Translations under genes and position numbers: made by a program
Notes under the pieces: model-generated
Told to the model about the DNA's origin: nothing
The model's database searches: none
Seen by the model: the letters and a program-made list of their open reading frames with translations, nothing else
DNA from: Mycobacterium sp.
GTDB lineage: Bacteria > Actinomycetota > Actinomycetes > Mycobacteriales > Mycobacteriaceae
NCBI RefSeq assembly: GCF_004298145.1
Contig: NZ_SCRH01000045.1
Coordinates: 62,001 to 126,000, forward strand
DNA: 64,000 nt
Direction of reading: 5' to 3'
In this document: positions 9,130 through 17,189 of the stretch, piece after piece
Position numbering within the stretch: position 1 is the stretch's first letter
How the letters are laid out: each line of letters opens with the position of its first letter

Positions 9130-9727
9130 GTTGATCGTGTTACAGGCCGTTCGGCTCAAGGGGCGGGTGAGCGAGGCCGATCTGGCTGCCACCGTAGGCG
9201 AAGACCCCGCTGACGTTGCCGCGACGGTAGCGCAATTGGTGGCGGCGGGTCTGCTGGTGGAAGGCAAGATGCTCCGTATCAGCCCCGAGGGTCGTGAGCG
9301 CCTCAATGCCCTTCTGACAGAGGAGCGTTCGGGCATCGACCAGACCGTCCTGGCCAAATCGTACGATGATTTCCGGGCCGTCAACAACGCGTTCAAGGCG
9401 CTGGTGTCGGATTGGCAGCTCAAGGACGGTCAACCCAACGCACACGATGACGCGGAGTACGACGCCGCGGTGCTGAACCGCCTCGACAGCGTGCACCAAC
9501 AGGTATCGCCCATCGTCGCCACCGTCACCACACTGTTGCCCCGGCTGAGCGCCTACGGAAAGAAACTGGACGCTGCCCTGGTCAAGGTCAAGGACGGCGA
9601 CACCACCTGGTTAGCCCGGCCGATCATCGACTCCTACCACACGGTCTGGTTCGAACTACATGAGGAACTGATAGCCGCCTCGGGCCTCACTCGCGAAGAG
9701 GAAGCCAGAGCCGGACACGCGACATAG
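9122..9727 (+). CDS. Rv1126c-like partner of PpdK
   Basis: A 201-residue soluble protein overlapping ppdK by 8 bases. The N-terminal ~70 residues read as a winged-helix-like module (an LKGRVSEADLAATVGEDPAD helix-turn-helix pattern, then a GLL-x-EGKMLRISPEG wing). The rest is helical, with a YDDFRAVNNAFKALV segment. M. tuberculosis Rv1126c has the same length and neighbour. A DNA-binding role is possible, but fixed translational coupling to PpdK suggests a physical or regulatory partner, perhaps supplying the acceptor part missing from PpdK. Function is unproven. Confidence 0.75.
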   Translation: MSELIVLQAVRLKGRVSEADLAATVGEDPADVAATVAQLVAAGLLVEGKMLRISPEGRERLNALLTEERSGIDQTVLAKSYDDFRAVNNAFKALVSDWQLKDGQPNAHDDAEYDAAVLNRLDSVHQQVSPIVATVTTLLPRLSAYGKKLDAALVKVKDGDTTWLARPIIDSYHTVWFELHEELIAASGLTREEEARAGHAT

Positions 9728-9754
9728 CGAACACCCGAAGGCCGGACCTGCCAT

Positions 9755-9786
9755 CCAGATGTTTTAATCTGGGATAAAATATCTGG
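9755..9786. promoter_or_regulatory. 32-base inverted repeat upstream of acyl-CoA dehydrogenase
   Basis: CCAGATGTTTTA at 9755-9766 faces TAAAATATCTGG at 9775-9786, with 11 of 12 positions complementary and an 8-base spacer. It ends 10 bases before ATG 9797. TAAAAT at 9775-9780 could also serve as a -10 box. Position and symmetry suit a repressor operator for the fadE gene; it could also act as a weak terminator for the ppdK operon. Confidence 0.5.
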
Positions 9787-9796
9787 CTGAAAGGTG

Positions 9797-10957
9797 ATGG
9801 GTGTGAGCTCTGCGCTGACCGATGAAGAAAACTTCCTGGTCGAAACTGTCCGGGCATTCATCGACCGTGACGTCAGGCCCACGGTCCGCGATGTCGAGCA
9901 CGCCAACGAGTATCCCGAAAAGTGGATCGAGCAAATGAAGCAGATCGGGATCTACGGTCTGGCGATCCCTGAGGAGTACAGCGGATCGCCGGTGTCGATG
10001 CCTTGCTACGTGTTGGTGACCCAGGAATTGGCGCGCGGCTGGATGAGCCTGGCCGGTGCCATGGGTGGGCACACCGTGGTCGCCAAACTGCTGACGCGGT
10101 TCGGCACCGACGAGCAGAAGCAGGCTTACCTACCGGGAATGGCGACCGGTGACATACGCGCAACGATGGCGCTCACCGAACCCGCCGGCGGCTCGGACCT
10201 ACAGAACATGACGACCACCGCGGTTCCCGACGGTGACGACCTGGTGATTACCGGCGCAAAAACCTGGATCTCCAACGCCCGCCGTTCAAGTCTGATTGCG
10301 TTGCTCTGCAAAACTGACCCAAAGGCGACACCCAAGCACGCCGGCATCTCCATTGTTCTGGTGGAACACGGTCCGGGCCTGACGGTTTCGCGGGATCTGC
10401 CCAAACTCGGCTACAAGGGCGTCGAGAGCTGCGAGCTGTCCTTCGATGGCTACCGCATTGGCGCATCGGCGATCCTTGGCGGCGCGCCCGGCAAGGGGTT
10501 TGCGCAGATGATGAAAGGCCTGGAGACCGGCCGCATTCAGGTGGCCTCGCGAGCGCTTGGCGTCGCGACGGCGGCCCTCGACGACGCGCTCGACTATGCG
10601 CAGCAACGGGAGAGTTTCGGCAAGCCGATCTGGAAGCACCAATCGGTGGGCAACTATTTGGCGGACATGGCAACGAAACTCACAGCCGCCCGACAGCTCA
10701 CCCTGTATGCCGCCGAGCGCTACGACAGCGGCGAGCGCTCCGACATGGAAGCCGGCATGGCCAAGCTCTTCGCGTCGGAGGTGGCGATGGAGATCGCGCT
10801 GGACGCGGTACGGATCCACGGCGGTTATGGCTATTCCACAGAGTATGACGTCGAACGCTATTTTCGTGACGCGCCGTTGATGATCGTCGGGGAAGGCACC
10901 AACGAGATCCAGCGCAACGTGATTGCCGGGCAGCTCGTCGCGCGCGGCGGCATCTGA
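9797..10957 (+). CDS. Acyl-CoA dehydrogenase (FadE family)
   Basis: A 386-residue flavoenzyme of full family length. Visible motifs are MALTEPAGGSDLQNMTT (FAD/substrate loop), ITGAKTWISNA, RIQVASRALGVA, a QQRESFGKPI helix, IHGGYGYSTEYDVERYFRDA, and GEGTNEIQRNVIA carrying the catalytic Glu. The predicted reaction is alpha,beta-dehydrogenation of an acyl-CoA in the cytosol with electrons passed to ETF. ATG 9797 is used here; GTG 9803 has better distance (8 bases) from AAAGG and would shorten the protein by two residues. The strong inverted repeat directly upstream suggests its own regulation. Confidence 0.93.
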   Translation: MGVSSALTDEENFLVETVRAFIDRDVRPTVRDVEHANEYPEKWIEQMKQIGIYGLAIPEEYSGSPVSMPCYVLVTQELARGWMSLAGAMGGHTVVAKLLTRFGTDEQKQAYLPGMATGDIRATMALTEPAGGSDLQNMTTTAVPDGDDLVITGAKTWISNARRSSLIALLCKTDPKATPKHAGISIVLVEHGPGLTVSRDLPKLGYKGVESCELSFDGYRIGASAILGGAPGKGFAQMMKGLETGRIQVASRALGVATAALDDALDYAQQRESFGKPIWKHQSVGNYLADMATKLTAARQLTLYAAERYDSGERSDMEAGMAKLFASEVAMEIALDAVRIHGGYGYSTEYDVERYFRDAPLMIVGEGTNEIQRNVIAGQLVARGGI

Positions 10958-11063
10958 CCGGCGCGAATTATTTTGGTATCAAAGATCTCAAAAACCTTGA
11001 TCGGCGCCGACGAGCGGATACCATTGTCCCGAGTACGAAATCGGCTTTCTCGAGGTGTGATCG

Positions 11064-11855
11064 TTGGTAGCCCATAACGCGGACAAGGCCGGACCCAGCC
11101 GTATCGTCCAGAAGGCGTGCGTCTGGGCCGGCCCGTTGATGGGCGCATTGTTTGTGGTCGGGTTCGTCGAGGCGGGGTTCTTCCCGCCCCCGTCACCGAA
11201 CCAGAGTGCGGCAGAGGTTGCGGCGATGATCGATCAGCATCGCGCGGCGATCCGCATCGGCATCGTGATCTGCCTGGCTTCCTGCCCGCTGCTAATGCCG
11301 TTTCTGGCGTCATTCACCATACAGATGCTTCGCATCGAAGGACTCCGCCCGATCTTGGCGTACACACAGCTCGCCCTGGGTGCGCTGGCGACCGTTGAAT
11401 TCGTCATCCCGTACGTTTTCATGCTCGTGTCGACGTACCGGGCCGATCAGCATCCCGACGTCACCCGGGCTCTTTACGACATCAGCTGGTTCTTCTTCCT
11501 CGGTGTCGTCTCGACCTTCGTTCTGCAGTTGGCGATCTTCGGTGTCGCAGTGCTGATCGACCGGCGACCCGAGCCGATTTTTCCGCGCTGGCTCGGCTAC
11601 GTAAACTTATGGCTCGCCATCACCTTCGTACCCGCCAGCTTCCTAGTGTTTTTCAAAACCGGCCCTCTCGCTTGGAACGGAGTCCTGGTGTGGTGGGTAC
11701 CGGTGTTTTCCTTCTTGTTGTGGTTTCTGCCCAACTTCGTCTTCCTGCTGCGAGCCATCGACGCCGATCGTGATGACGACGTGTCAATCACGCGACTGCT
11801 ACGCGAAGTGAACGGCCTGCGCGCGCGGATCGACACACTTTCGCCCAGTGCCTGA
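11064..11855 (+). CDS. PPxxP-family six-helix membrane protein, copy 1
   Basis: A 263-residue membrane protein and the first of five paralogues in the window (others at 28480, 29271, 32056, 61550). Shared landmarks are a first helix ending in an aromatic/Gly turn then FPPPSPNQSA, a second helix after a short amphipathic segment, YRADQHPDVTRALYDISWF (YRPERDPxxTQALNDxxW in others), and FPRWLGYVNLW...FFKTGPLAWNG. About six helices are predicted by eye, and the C-terminal tail has a heptad-like LREVNGLRARIDTL segment. The start is TTG 11064, preceded by GAGG at 8 bases; an alternative GTG upstream runs into a stop. No known catalytic motif is visible. Confidence 0.7.
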   Translation: MVAHNADKAGPSRIVQKACVWAGPLMGALFVVGFVEAGFFPPPSPNQSAAEVAAMIDQHRAAIRIGIVICLASCPLLMPFLASFTIQMLRIEGLRPILAYTQLALGALATVEFVIPYVFMLVSTYRADQHPDVTRALYDISWFFFLGVVSTFVLQLAIFGVAVLIDRRPEPIFPRWLGYVNLWLAITFVPASFLVFFKTGPLAWNGVLVWWVPVFSFLLWFLPNFVFLLRAIDADRDDDVSITRLLREVNGLRARIDTLSPSA

Positions 11856-11882
11856 ACGCATTCCAGCCAGCAGTCGGGTCGC

Positions 11883-12680
11883 TCAATTCAGCATCATGCG
11901 GCAGGCCCGAAACCAGATCCGCCGAGGCAGGTGAGCGCCGACCCACGCGAAGGCCGCGGCCTGTGGAAGAGGCACAAGCTTTCGCTTGCCGTCGCGCAGG
12001 GCTTTGATACCTGCCCGCGCGCACTCTTCGGCGGTAGCGGTCAAGAGTGCGGGTTGACGATTGGTTTGGCGCGATGCGTCGGCGATCTCTGCGAACTCGG
12101 TGGCGACGTTCGCCGGCGCGAGCACCGTCACCGTGATTCCGGCCGGTTTGAGCTCGCTGTGCAGAGATTCGCCCAGCGAGGTGATCGCGGCCTTGGTGGC
12201 GGCATAGGGCGCGAAGTAGGGCATCGGCTGGTTGCCCGCCATCGAGGAGACCAGCAGTATGGCTCCGTTTCCACGTTCGGCCATCGGCGGGGCCAGCTCT
12301 CGGGTGAGTGCAATGGTTGCCTCGACGTTGGTGCGCACCATGTTGATCAACCGGTCGGCATCGTGGCCCAGGTATGGGCCGACCATCCCGAAACCGGCGG
12401 ACAGGATCAGGACGTCGAGTTGGTGACCCAAAGTACGTAGGTCGGCCAGCATCCGATCGCGGTCCGAGGGGTCGGAGAGATCGCAGGTCAAGACGTCGAC
12501 GCGGATTCCGTACCGGTCCCGGAGTTCGGCCGCCAACGCTTCCAGGCGCGCACGGCGACGTGCCACCAGGACGAGGTTATGTCCTACACCGGCGAGTTCT
12601 GCCGCGAGTGCTCTGCCGATTCCTGACGATGCCCCGGTGACGAATGCCGCCGAATTCGGTTTGGCTGCAGGAATACTCAT
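11883..12680 (-). CDS. Short-chain dehydrogenase/reductase
   Basis: A 265-residue classical SDR. The cofactor loop TGASSGIG is near residues 15-22, ARRRARLE follows the second strand (basic residues favour NADPH), and the active site has SSMAGNQ then YAATK. The C-terminal part has KRKLVPLPQ and a hydrophobic tail (FAWVGAHLPRRIWFRA), as in mycobacterial membrane-associated SDRs related to DltE/YqjQ. It likely interconverts a ketone and an alcohol on a lipid-like substrate. ATG 12680 is chosen; an in-frame TTG at 12737 would add 19 residues. It is divergent from the first PEP-swivel gene. Confidence 0.88.
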   Translation of the reverse strand: MSIPAAKPNSAAFVTGASSGIGRALAAELAGVGHNLVLVARRRARLEALAAELRDRYGIRVDVLTCDLSDPSDRDRMLADLRTLGHQLDVLILSAGFGMVGPYLGHDADRLINMVRTNVEATIALTRELAPPMAERGNGAILLVSSMAGNQPMPYFAPYAATKAAITSLGESLHSELKPAGITVTVLAPANVATEFAEIADASRQTNRQPALLTATAEECARAGIKALRDGKRKLVPLPQAAAFAWVGAHLPRRIWFRACRMMLN

Positions 12681-12856
12681 CGAGATGGAGGATTGGCCAA
12701 CGTCGCTGTCAACTGGAAGCTCCGATCGCAGTGTCAACGCCTTCGCCGCCTATGCAGCCGTGCGCTTTACGAAACGATACAACGGCCGACGCATCCGTGC
12801 TAGATTTTAATATTAGTAAGAAAACCTGTTGATCGGCCTGTTCGCGGGAGGATTCG

Positions 12857-14473
12857 ATGCGGGAAGTGGCAGACGCCCCCGCGTCTGCTCTGCACGCGAT
12901 ATCGCCTCCCGACGCGTCGTGGAGTTCGATCAACCTGGCGGAGGCCGTTCCCGGTGTGATGACGCCACTGTGCGCGAGCGTGTGGGTTCCGGCCAGTGAG
13001 CTCGGATTGCGGGCACCGTTCGCGGCGATGGGCGTGCTGCCGGCAAGACAGGTGGCCATTCCGGGGGACGCCGACCAACGCATCACGGGCGCGTTTTATG
13101 GCCGCATGGCCGTGCGGGTCGATTTCCTCTGCGAGATGGGTGATCTGATACCCGGCCAGACGGGTGAGGCGTTGTCACGCGACTTTTTCGGATTTGTTCC
13201 CGAGGACTTCGTCAGTCGCCCGTCGATGCGCCGCCTGCCCTGGATCGCCGCGCGCTACCCGCGGACGCTGCTGCAAATCGCGCGCCGGATGGATCGACTG
13301 CGCGCCGACACCGATGCGTGGTGGCGCACGGAGATAAGCCGTGTCGGGTCGCTGTCCGACGAGCAGACCCGAGCGCTATTGACGGATGCGGTTGCTCGCT
13401 TCGACGAGACACTGGCAGCGCAAGCGGTGGTCAGCGCGTGCGCCATCCAGCCGCTGCATGAGCAGTTGACGAACCTGGCCGCGCGAGCCGGTGTGGACAG
13501 CACCGACTTGTTGCGCGGGCATGGCTCCCACGAGGAGGCTCACGTGCTGGCCGATTTGTGGGCGGTCTCGCGCGCCCGCCTCGATATGGCAGGCTTTCTG
13601 CGCCGCCACGGTTACCACTGCGCCGGGGAGGGCGAGGTGGCCAGCGTGGCGTGGCGGGAAAATCCCGCCCCCGTGCACAAGATTGTGGCGCGGTATCGCG
13701 CTATGGGCGATGCGGCCGCACCGAACGACGATCCTGCCGCCCAGCGTCGGGCGGGCAAGTCTGCCGAGGCCCGTTTCTATGCGGCGTTCGGAAGACTGGA
13801 GAGGCTCAAGGCGCGCCTGGTGCTGCGGTTGGCCCGGCGATTTCTGCCGTTGCGCGGTGTCGGGAAAGTGTCGTACCTGCAAAGTCTGGATGTCATTCGC
13901 GCCTGCGCGCGGCAGCTGGGCGACCAGCTCGTCGCCGGGCATCGGCTCGGCGACCGTGATGACGCGTTTTTCCTCACCGCGGAGGAGCTTGGCCGTGATC
14001 CGCGGGGCGACCTGAAACCTCTTGTCGCTCAGCGGCGAGCATTGCGCGATGAGTATCTTGGCCTCGATGTCCCATCATGGTGGACAGGTCAGCCACAACC
14101 GGTCGTCAAGACCGGCAACGACGGGGAGACGATCACGTCGCTATCCGGCGTCGGCGTCTCCGGGGGAGTCATCGAGGGTCGGGCGGTAGTCGTCGACCAA
14201 CCGGCCGACGCCGAAATCGACGACGGTGATGTTCTCGTCGCACACACCACCGATCCGTCCTGGGTGTCCCTGATGTTTTTAGCCAGCGGACTTGTCGTCG
14301 ATATCGGCGGCATGATGAGCCACGCCGCCGTGGTCGCCCGCGAACTCGGCATTCCTTGCGTCATGAACACCGGCCGCGGCACCACCGCACTACACACCGG
14401 CGACGTGATCCGTATCGACGGCGCCGCCGGCACCGTCGAAATCATGCAACGAATAGGAGCAGCAAGCCGATGA
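12857..14473 (+). CDS. PEP-swivel protein 1 (rifampicin-phosphotransferase-like, no ATP-grasp)
   Basis: A 538-residue protein that corresponds to the acceptor and His-swivel domains of rifampicin phosphotransferase-like enzymes. It has no ATP-grasp domain. Blocks shared with its five paralogues are NLAEAVPGVMTPL near residue 25, RRLPW, a WW pair near 155, RRHGYHCAGEGEVASVAWRE, LRGVGKVSYLQSLDVIRACAR, and the swivel TTDPSW...VVDIGGMMSHAAVVAREL with the phosphorylatable His ~489. The family chemistry is phosphate transfer through this His. Without an ATP-binding domain it would need a partner in trans. The stop overlaps the next start (ATGA). Confidence 0.78.
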   Translation: MREVADAPASALHAISPPDASWSSINLAEAVPGVMTPLCASVWVPASELGLRAPFAAMGVLPARQVAIPGDADQRITGAFYGRMAVRVDFLCEMGDLIPGQTGEALSRDFFGFVPEDFVSRPSMRRLPWIAARYPRTLLQIARRMDRLRADTDAWWRTEISRVGSLSDEQTRALLTDAVARFDETLAAQAVVSACAIQPLHEQLTNLAARAGVDSTDLLRGHGSHEEAHVLADLWAVSRARLDMAGFLRRHGYHCAGEGEVASVAWRENPAPVHKIVARYRAMGDAAAPNDDPAAQRRAGKSAEARFYAAFGRLERLKARLVLRLARRFLPLRGVGKVSYLQSLDVIRACARQLGDQLVAGHRLGDRDDAFFLTAEELGRDPRGDLKPLVAQRRALRDEYLGLDVPSWWTGQPQPVVKTGNDGETITSLSGVGVSGGVIEGRAVVVDQPADAEIDDGDVLVAHTTDPSWVSLMFLASGLVVDIGGMMSHAAVVARELGIPCVMNTGRGTTALHTGDVIRIDGAAGTVEIMQRIGAASR

Positions 14474-15360
14474 CCGTCGCTGAGATTGCCGACACCTGGG
14501 GACCTTTGGCCGAGCCCATCCACCCCGACGCCGCGGGCCCGGCCGACCCCGTGTGGAAAGACAATGCCTACCTTTCATTCTGGGACACCGCGAACGAGGT
14601 GTTCGGCACATTCCATGTCTCGACATCGCCGAATGGCACGGGGGCCCGGCGGGCCCGGTGCAGCGTCACGGTCAAGGGCAAGGTTTTGGAGATCATCGAA
14701 GACCTGCCGCCGGGCAGCTTCGCCAGCGCGTCGATCGACTTCGGTCTGAATGGTGTGATAACGGTGCGGCATCCGCGGTTGCGGACCGATCTGGTCAACG
14801 TCCCGCTGTTCGCGCCCGCCGACTATGCGGCGGGCGGGGTGGTTCCCGAGCTGGTCCCGGGCAAACCGCTTCAGCATTTCCAGCAGGCTTGTGAAATCAC
14901 CGGCACGCTGGTGCTCGACGGTGTCGAGTCGGAGGTGCGGGCACGCGGTATGCGTGATCGCACCTGGGGTTTCCGTGACGAATCGGCGCAATGGATCGAG
15001 TACGCGGGTCTGGTGGCGGTTTTCGGTGACATCTTCATCACGGTGATGAAGTTTCTGGGCGCGGACGGCATACTGCGATCCGACGGATTCCTCATCGACG
15101 CGGACCGATCACGCACGATTGCCGACGTCACTTTCGGGCGCGACGCCGCGGGGCAGTTCCGGCTGGCCAGGCTGCGCGACACCGGCGGCGGTGCGAGGCT
15201 GGTGACCCTCTCGTCGCGACTGGCCGGATTCTTCGTCCCGATGGGCGCAGACTCGGAGGGGCCCTCGTTTGGGACCTATGACGACTTCATGTCGCTGGAA
15301 TGCGAAGGCAGCTCCGGCGCAGGCTTTTTCGAGCAGGGCATCCTGCACCGAGTGCACTGA
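14470..15360 (+). CDS. Lipocalin/CrtC-like two-domain protein 1 (DUF7064-type)
   Basis: A 296-residue beta-rich protein, one of six in the window. The N-terminal half starts with DPVWKDNAYLSFWD and FGTFHVSTSPNG (a first lipocalin-like barrel). The second half begins near CEITGTLVLDGVESEVRARG and carries the family motif RDRTWGFRDE near residue 160. The layout resembles hydroxyneurosporene synthase/CrtC-like and AttH-like proteins that bind hydrophobic ligands; the DUF7064 name is from memory. It is translationally coupled to PEP-swivel protein 1 and followed closely by PEP-swivel 2. It forms a close pair with the protein at 21776. Function is unknown. Confidence 0.68.
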   Translation: MTVAEIADTWGPLAEPIHPDAAGPADPVWKDNAYLSFWDTANEVFGTFHVSTSPNGTGARRARCSVTVKGKVLEIIEDLPPGSFASASIDFGLNGVITVRHPRLRTDLVNVPLFAPADYAAGGVVPELVPGKPLQHFQQACEITGTLVLDGVESEVRARGMRDRTWGFRDESAQWIEYAGLVAVFGDIFITVMKFLGADGILRSDGFLIDADRSRTIADVTFGRDAAGQFRLARLRDTGGGARLVTLSSRLAGFFVPMGADSEGPSFGTYDDFMSLECEGSSGAGFFEQGILHRVH

Positions 15361-15371
15361 TCGCGTCGCCG

Positions 15372-16997
15372 ATGAGTAGTCGATTTGTCGTTGCGCGGCA
15401 GCTGGACAATCCCGAGATCGATCCTGCGCTGACCTGGACGACGGGCAATGTCGCCGAGGCCTTCCCCGGCGTCTTCACCACGTTCGGATACACGTTCATC
15501 GAAGAGCCCATGGAGATGGCGTTCCGGAAGATGTTCGTCCGCCTCGGGGTGTACAAGGCCAGCGAGATCTATCTGCCCGAGCGCGCCGAGGACATGTGCT
15601 GGACCTTGTTCGATGGCCGAGCCGCCGCCAATATCAACAAGTTTCGTGACATTGCCGGCCTGATGCCGGGAACCTCAGCGTCCGCGGTTGAACAGCAACT
15701 GTTCGGTTACGCGCGCCCCGATACCGTCGACAACAATTCGCGGCGACGTTATCCCTCGATCATCGCAAAGGCGCCGTTGCTGGTGGCCACCCTGCCGCGG
15801 GCCCACGACAACATGGTCGCCGACCTACGCTCCTGGCGGCTCGACGCGCTGGCACGTATCGAGGGATTGGACCGCGCCGGATGCCTGGCTTTGCTGGACG
15901 AATCGCGTGCGCACTTCGAGAAGATCATGATCCTGCACCTGGTGGTGGCGCTGGTCAGCTCGGGATTGGCCGAGCGGGTCACCGCAATGCTGGCTCGGCT
16001 CAATCACCCGGAGCTGGAAACCGCGGTGCTGTCCGGCGTGGGTGCCGACGAGAATCAGGTCGCCGCCGACCTTTGGGCCCTCGCGCACGACCGGATTACC
16101 TTGCGCGGCTTCACTGATCGCCACGGCTACCACGGGCGCGAGGAGGGCCAGCTCGCTGGCGTGTCATGGCGTGAGGATCCCTCGCCCATCCTGGCGCGGC
16201 TGGACGACTACCGATCGATCGACGCCGACCATCCGCGGGCACCACACCGGCGTAGCGCTGCGCAGCTGGTGGCGCGGCGCCAGGCAATGGCGCGGGTGAG
16301 GGCCGCCGCGCCCGTGTTACAGCGGCCCATCGTGGACGCCACGATACGGGCCGCGGCGCGTTTTCTGGCCCTGCGCGAGCACGGTAAGGCCGGCTACCTG
16401 ATGACATTCGACGTGGCCCGCTCTTGCGTGCGACGGTTGGGTGCGGACCTGGTGGCGGCCGGATCGCTGTCGCAACCCGACGACGTCTTTCACCTCAGTT
16501 ATGGCGCCCTGCACAGCGGCCGCCAGGGCGACGAACTGAGCATGATCGACCGTCGGCGCGAGCGATTCGCGGAGCGCCAGTCGCGCCGGTTGCCGCAAGC
16601 CTGGGCGGGCCGGCCGCAAATCACCACGGTGCAGGACCTTGCTACCCACGACAGCACCGGTCCGTTAACGGGCGTTGCCGCCAGCCCCGGCGTGGTCACC
16701 GGACGAGCACGGGTGGTGCAGGACCCGGCAACCACCGAACTGGACGAGGGCGACATCCTGGTATGCGAGACCACCGATCCCAGCTGGGTGGCATTGTTCC
16801 TGGTCGCTGGGGCCGTCGTGACCGATCATGGGGGCTTGTTGAGCCACGGTCCAATTGTGGCCCGGGAACTCGGTATTCCCTGCGTGTGTGGCACCGAAGT
16901 CGGAAGCCGGCGGATCCGGGACGGTCAGCTGATCCGGGTGGACGGCGACGCCGGCCGGGTGGAAATTGTGGAACCGGCCGTGAAAGCGTCACGCTAA
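15372..16997 (+). CDS. PEP-swivel protein 2 (rifampicin-phosphotransferase-like, no ATP-grasp)
   Basis: A 541-residue paralogue of the 12857 protein, separated from it by one lipocalin-like gene. Landmarks are GNVAEAFPGVFTTFG, RRRYPSI, DRHGYHGREEGQLAGVSWRE, LREHGKAGYLMTFDVARS, then TTDPSW...VTDHGGLLSHGPIVARELG (His ~492). This copy is the most divergent. The usual LRGVGK is LREHGK, the VVDIGG strand is VVTDHGG, and the residues after the His are GP rather than AA. The His itself is kept, so phosphate carriage remains possible. ATG 15372 lies 9 bases after the upstream stop codon. The next gene, MmpL, follows after about 190 bases. Confidence 0.75.
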   Translation: MSSRFVVARQLDNPEIDPALTWTTGNVAEAFPGVFTTFGYTFIEEPMEMAFRKMFVRLGVYKASEIYLPERAEDMCWTLFDGRAAANINKFRDIAGLMPGTSASAVEQQLFGYARPDTVDNNSRRRYPSIIAKAPLLVATLPRAHDNMVADLRSWRLDALARIEGLDRAGCLALLDESRAHFEKIMILHLVVALVSSGLAERVTAMLARLNHPELETAVLSGVGADENQVAADLWALAHDRITLRGFTDRHGYHGREEGQLAGVSWREDPSPILARLDDYRSIDADHPRAPHRRSAAQLVARRQAMARVRAAAPVLQRPIVDATIRAAARFLALREHGKAGYLMTFDVARSCVRRLGADLVAAGSLSQPDDVFHLSYGALHSGRQGDELSMIDRRRERFAERQSRRLPQAWAGRPQITTVQDLATHDSTGPLTGVAASPGVVTGRARVVQDPATTELDEGDILVCETTDPSWVALFLVAGAVVTDHGGLLSHGPIVARELGIPCVCGTEVGSRRIRDGQLIRVDGDAGRVEIVEPAVKASR

Positions 16998-17072
16998 ATC
17001 TGAGTTTGCTAGGGGGTTGGCCGAAAGCTGGACCCTACGGCAAAGCCTGTGGTAGAAACCATCCACCGTGTT

Positions 17073-17088
17073 TTTAACCGTACTTAAA
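17073..17088. promoter_or_regulatory. AT-rich inverted repeat before mmpL
   Basis: TTTAA at 17073-17077 and TTAAA at 17084-17088 are perfect inverted arms with a 6-base spacer, in an otherwise GC-rich 192-base gap between PEP-swivel 2 and the MmpL gene. The position, about 100 bases before the mmpL start, suits a promoter or operator. Arms are short, so confidence is low. Confidence 0.3.
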
Positions 17089-17189
17089 TCGTTCTGTTGC
17101 TCGGGGGTGCTCGTGGTGCTGCCCCGAAAGTTGATCTGCGCTTGCCGCGGCGTTGGAACTCAACAGTTTCGGCGATTCGGGGTTGGACA

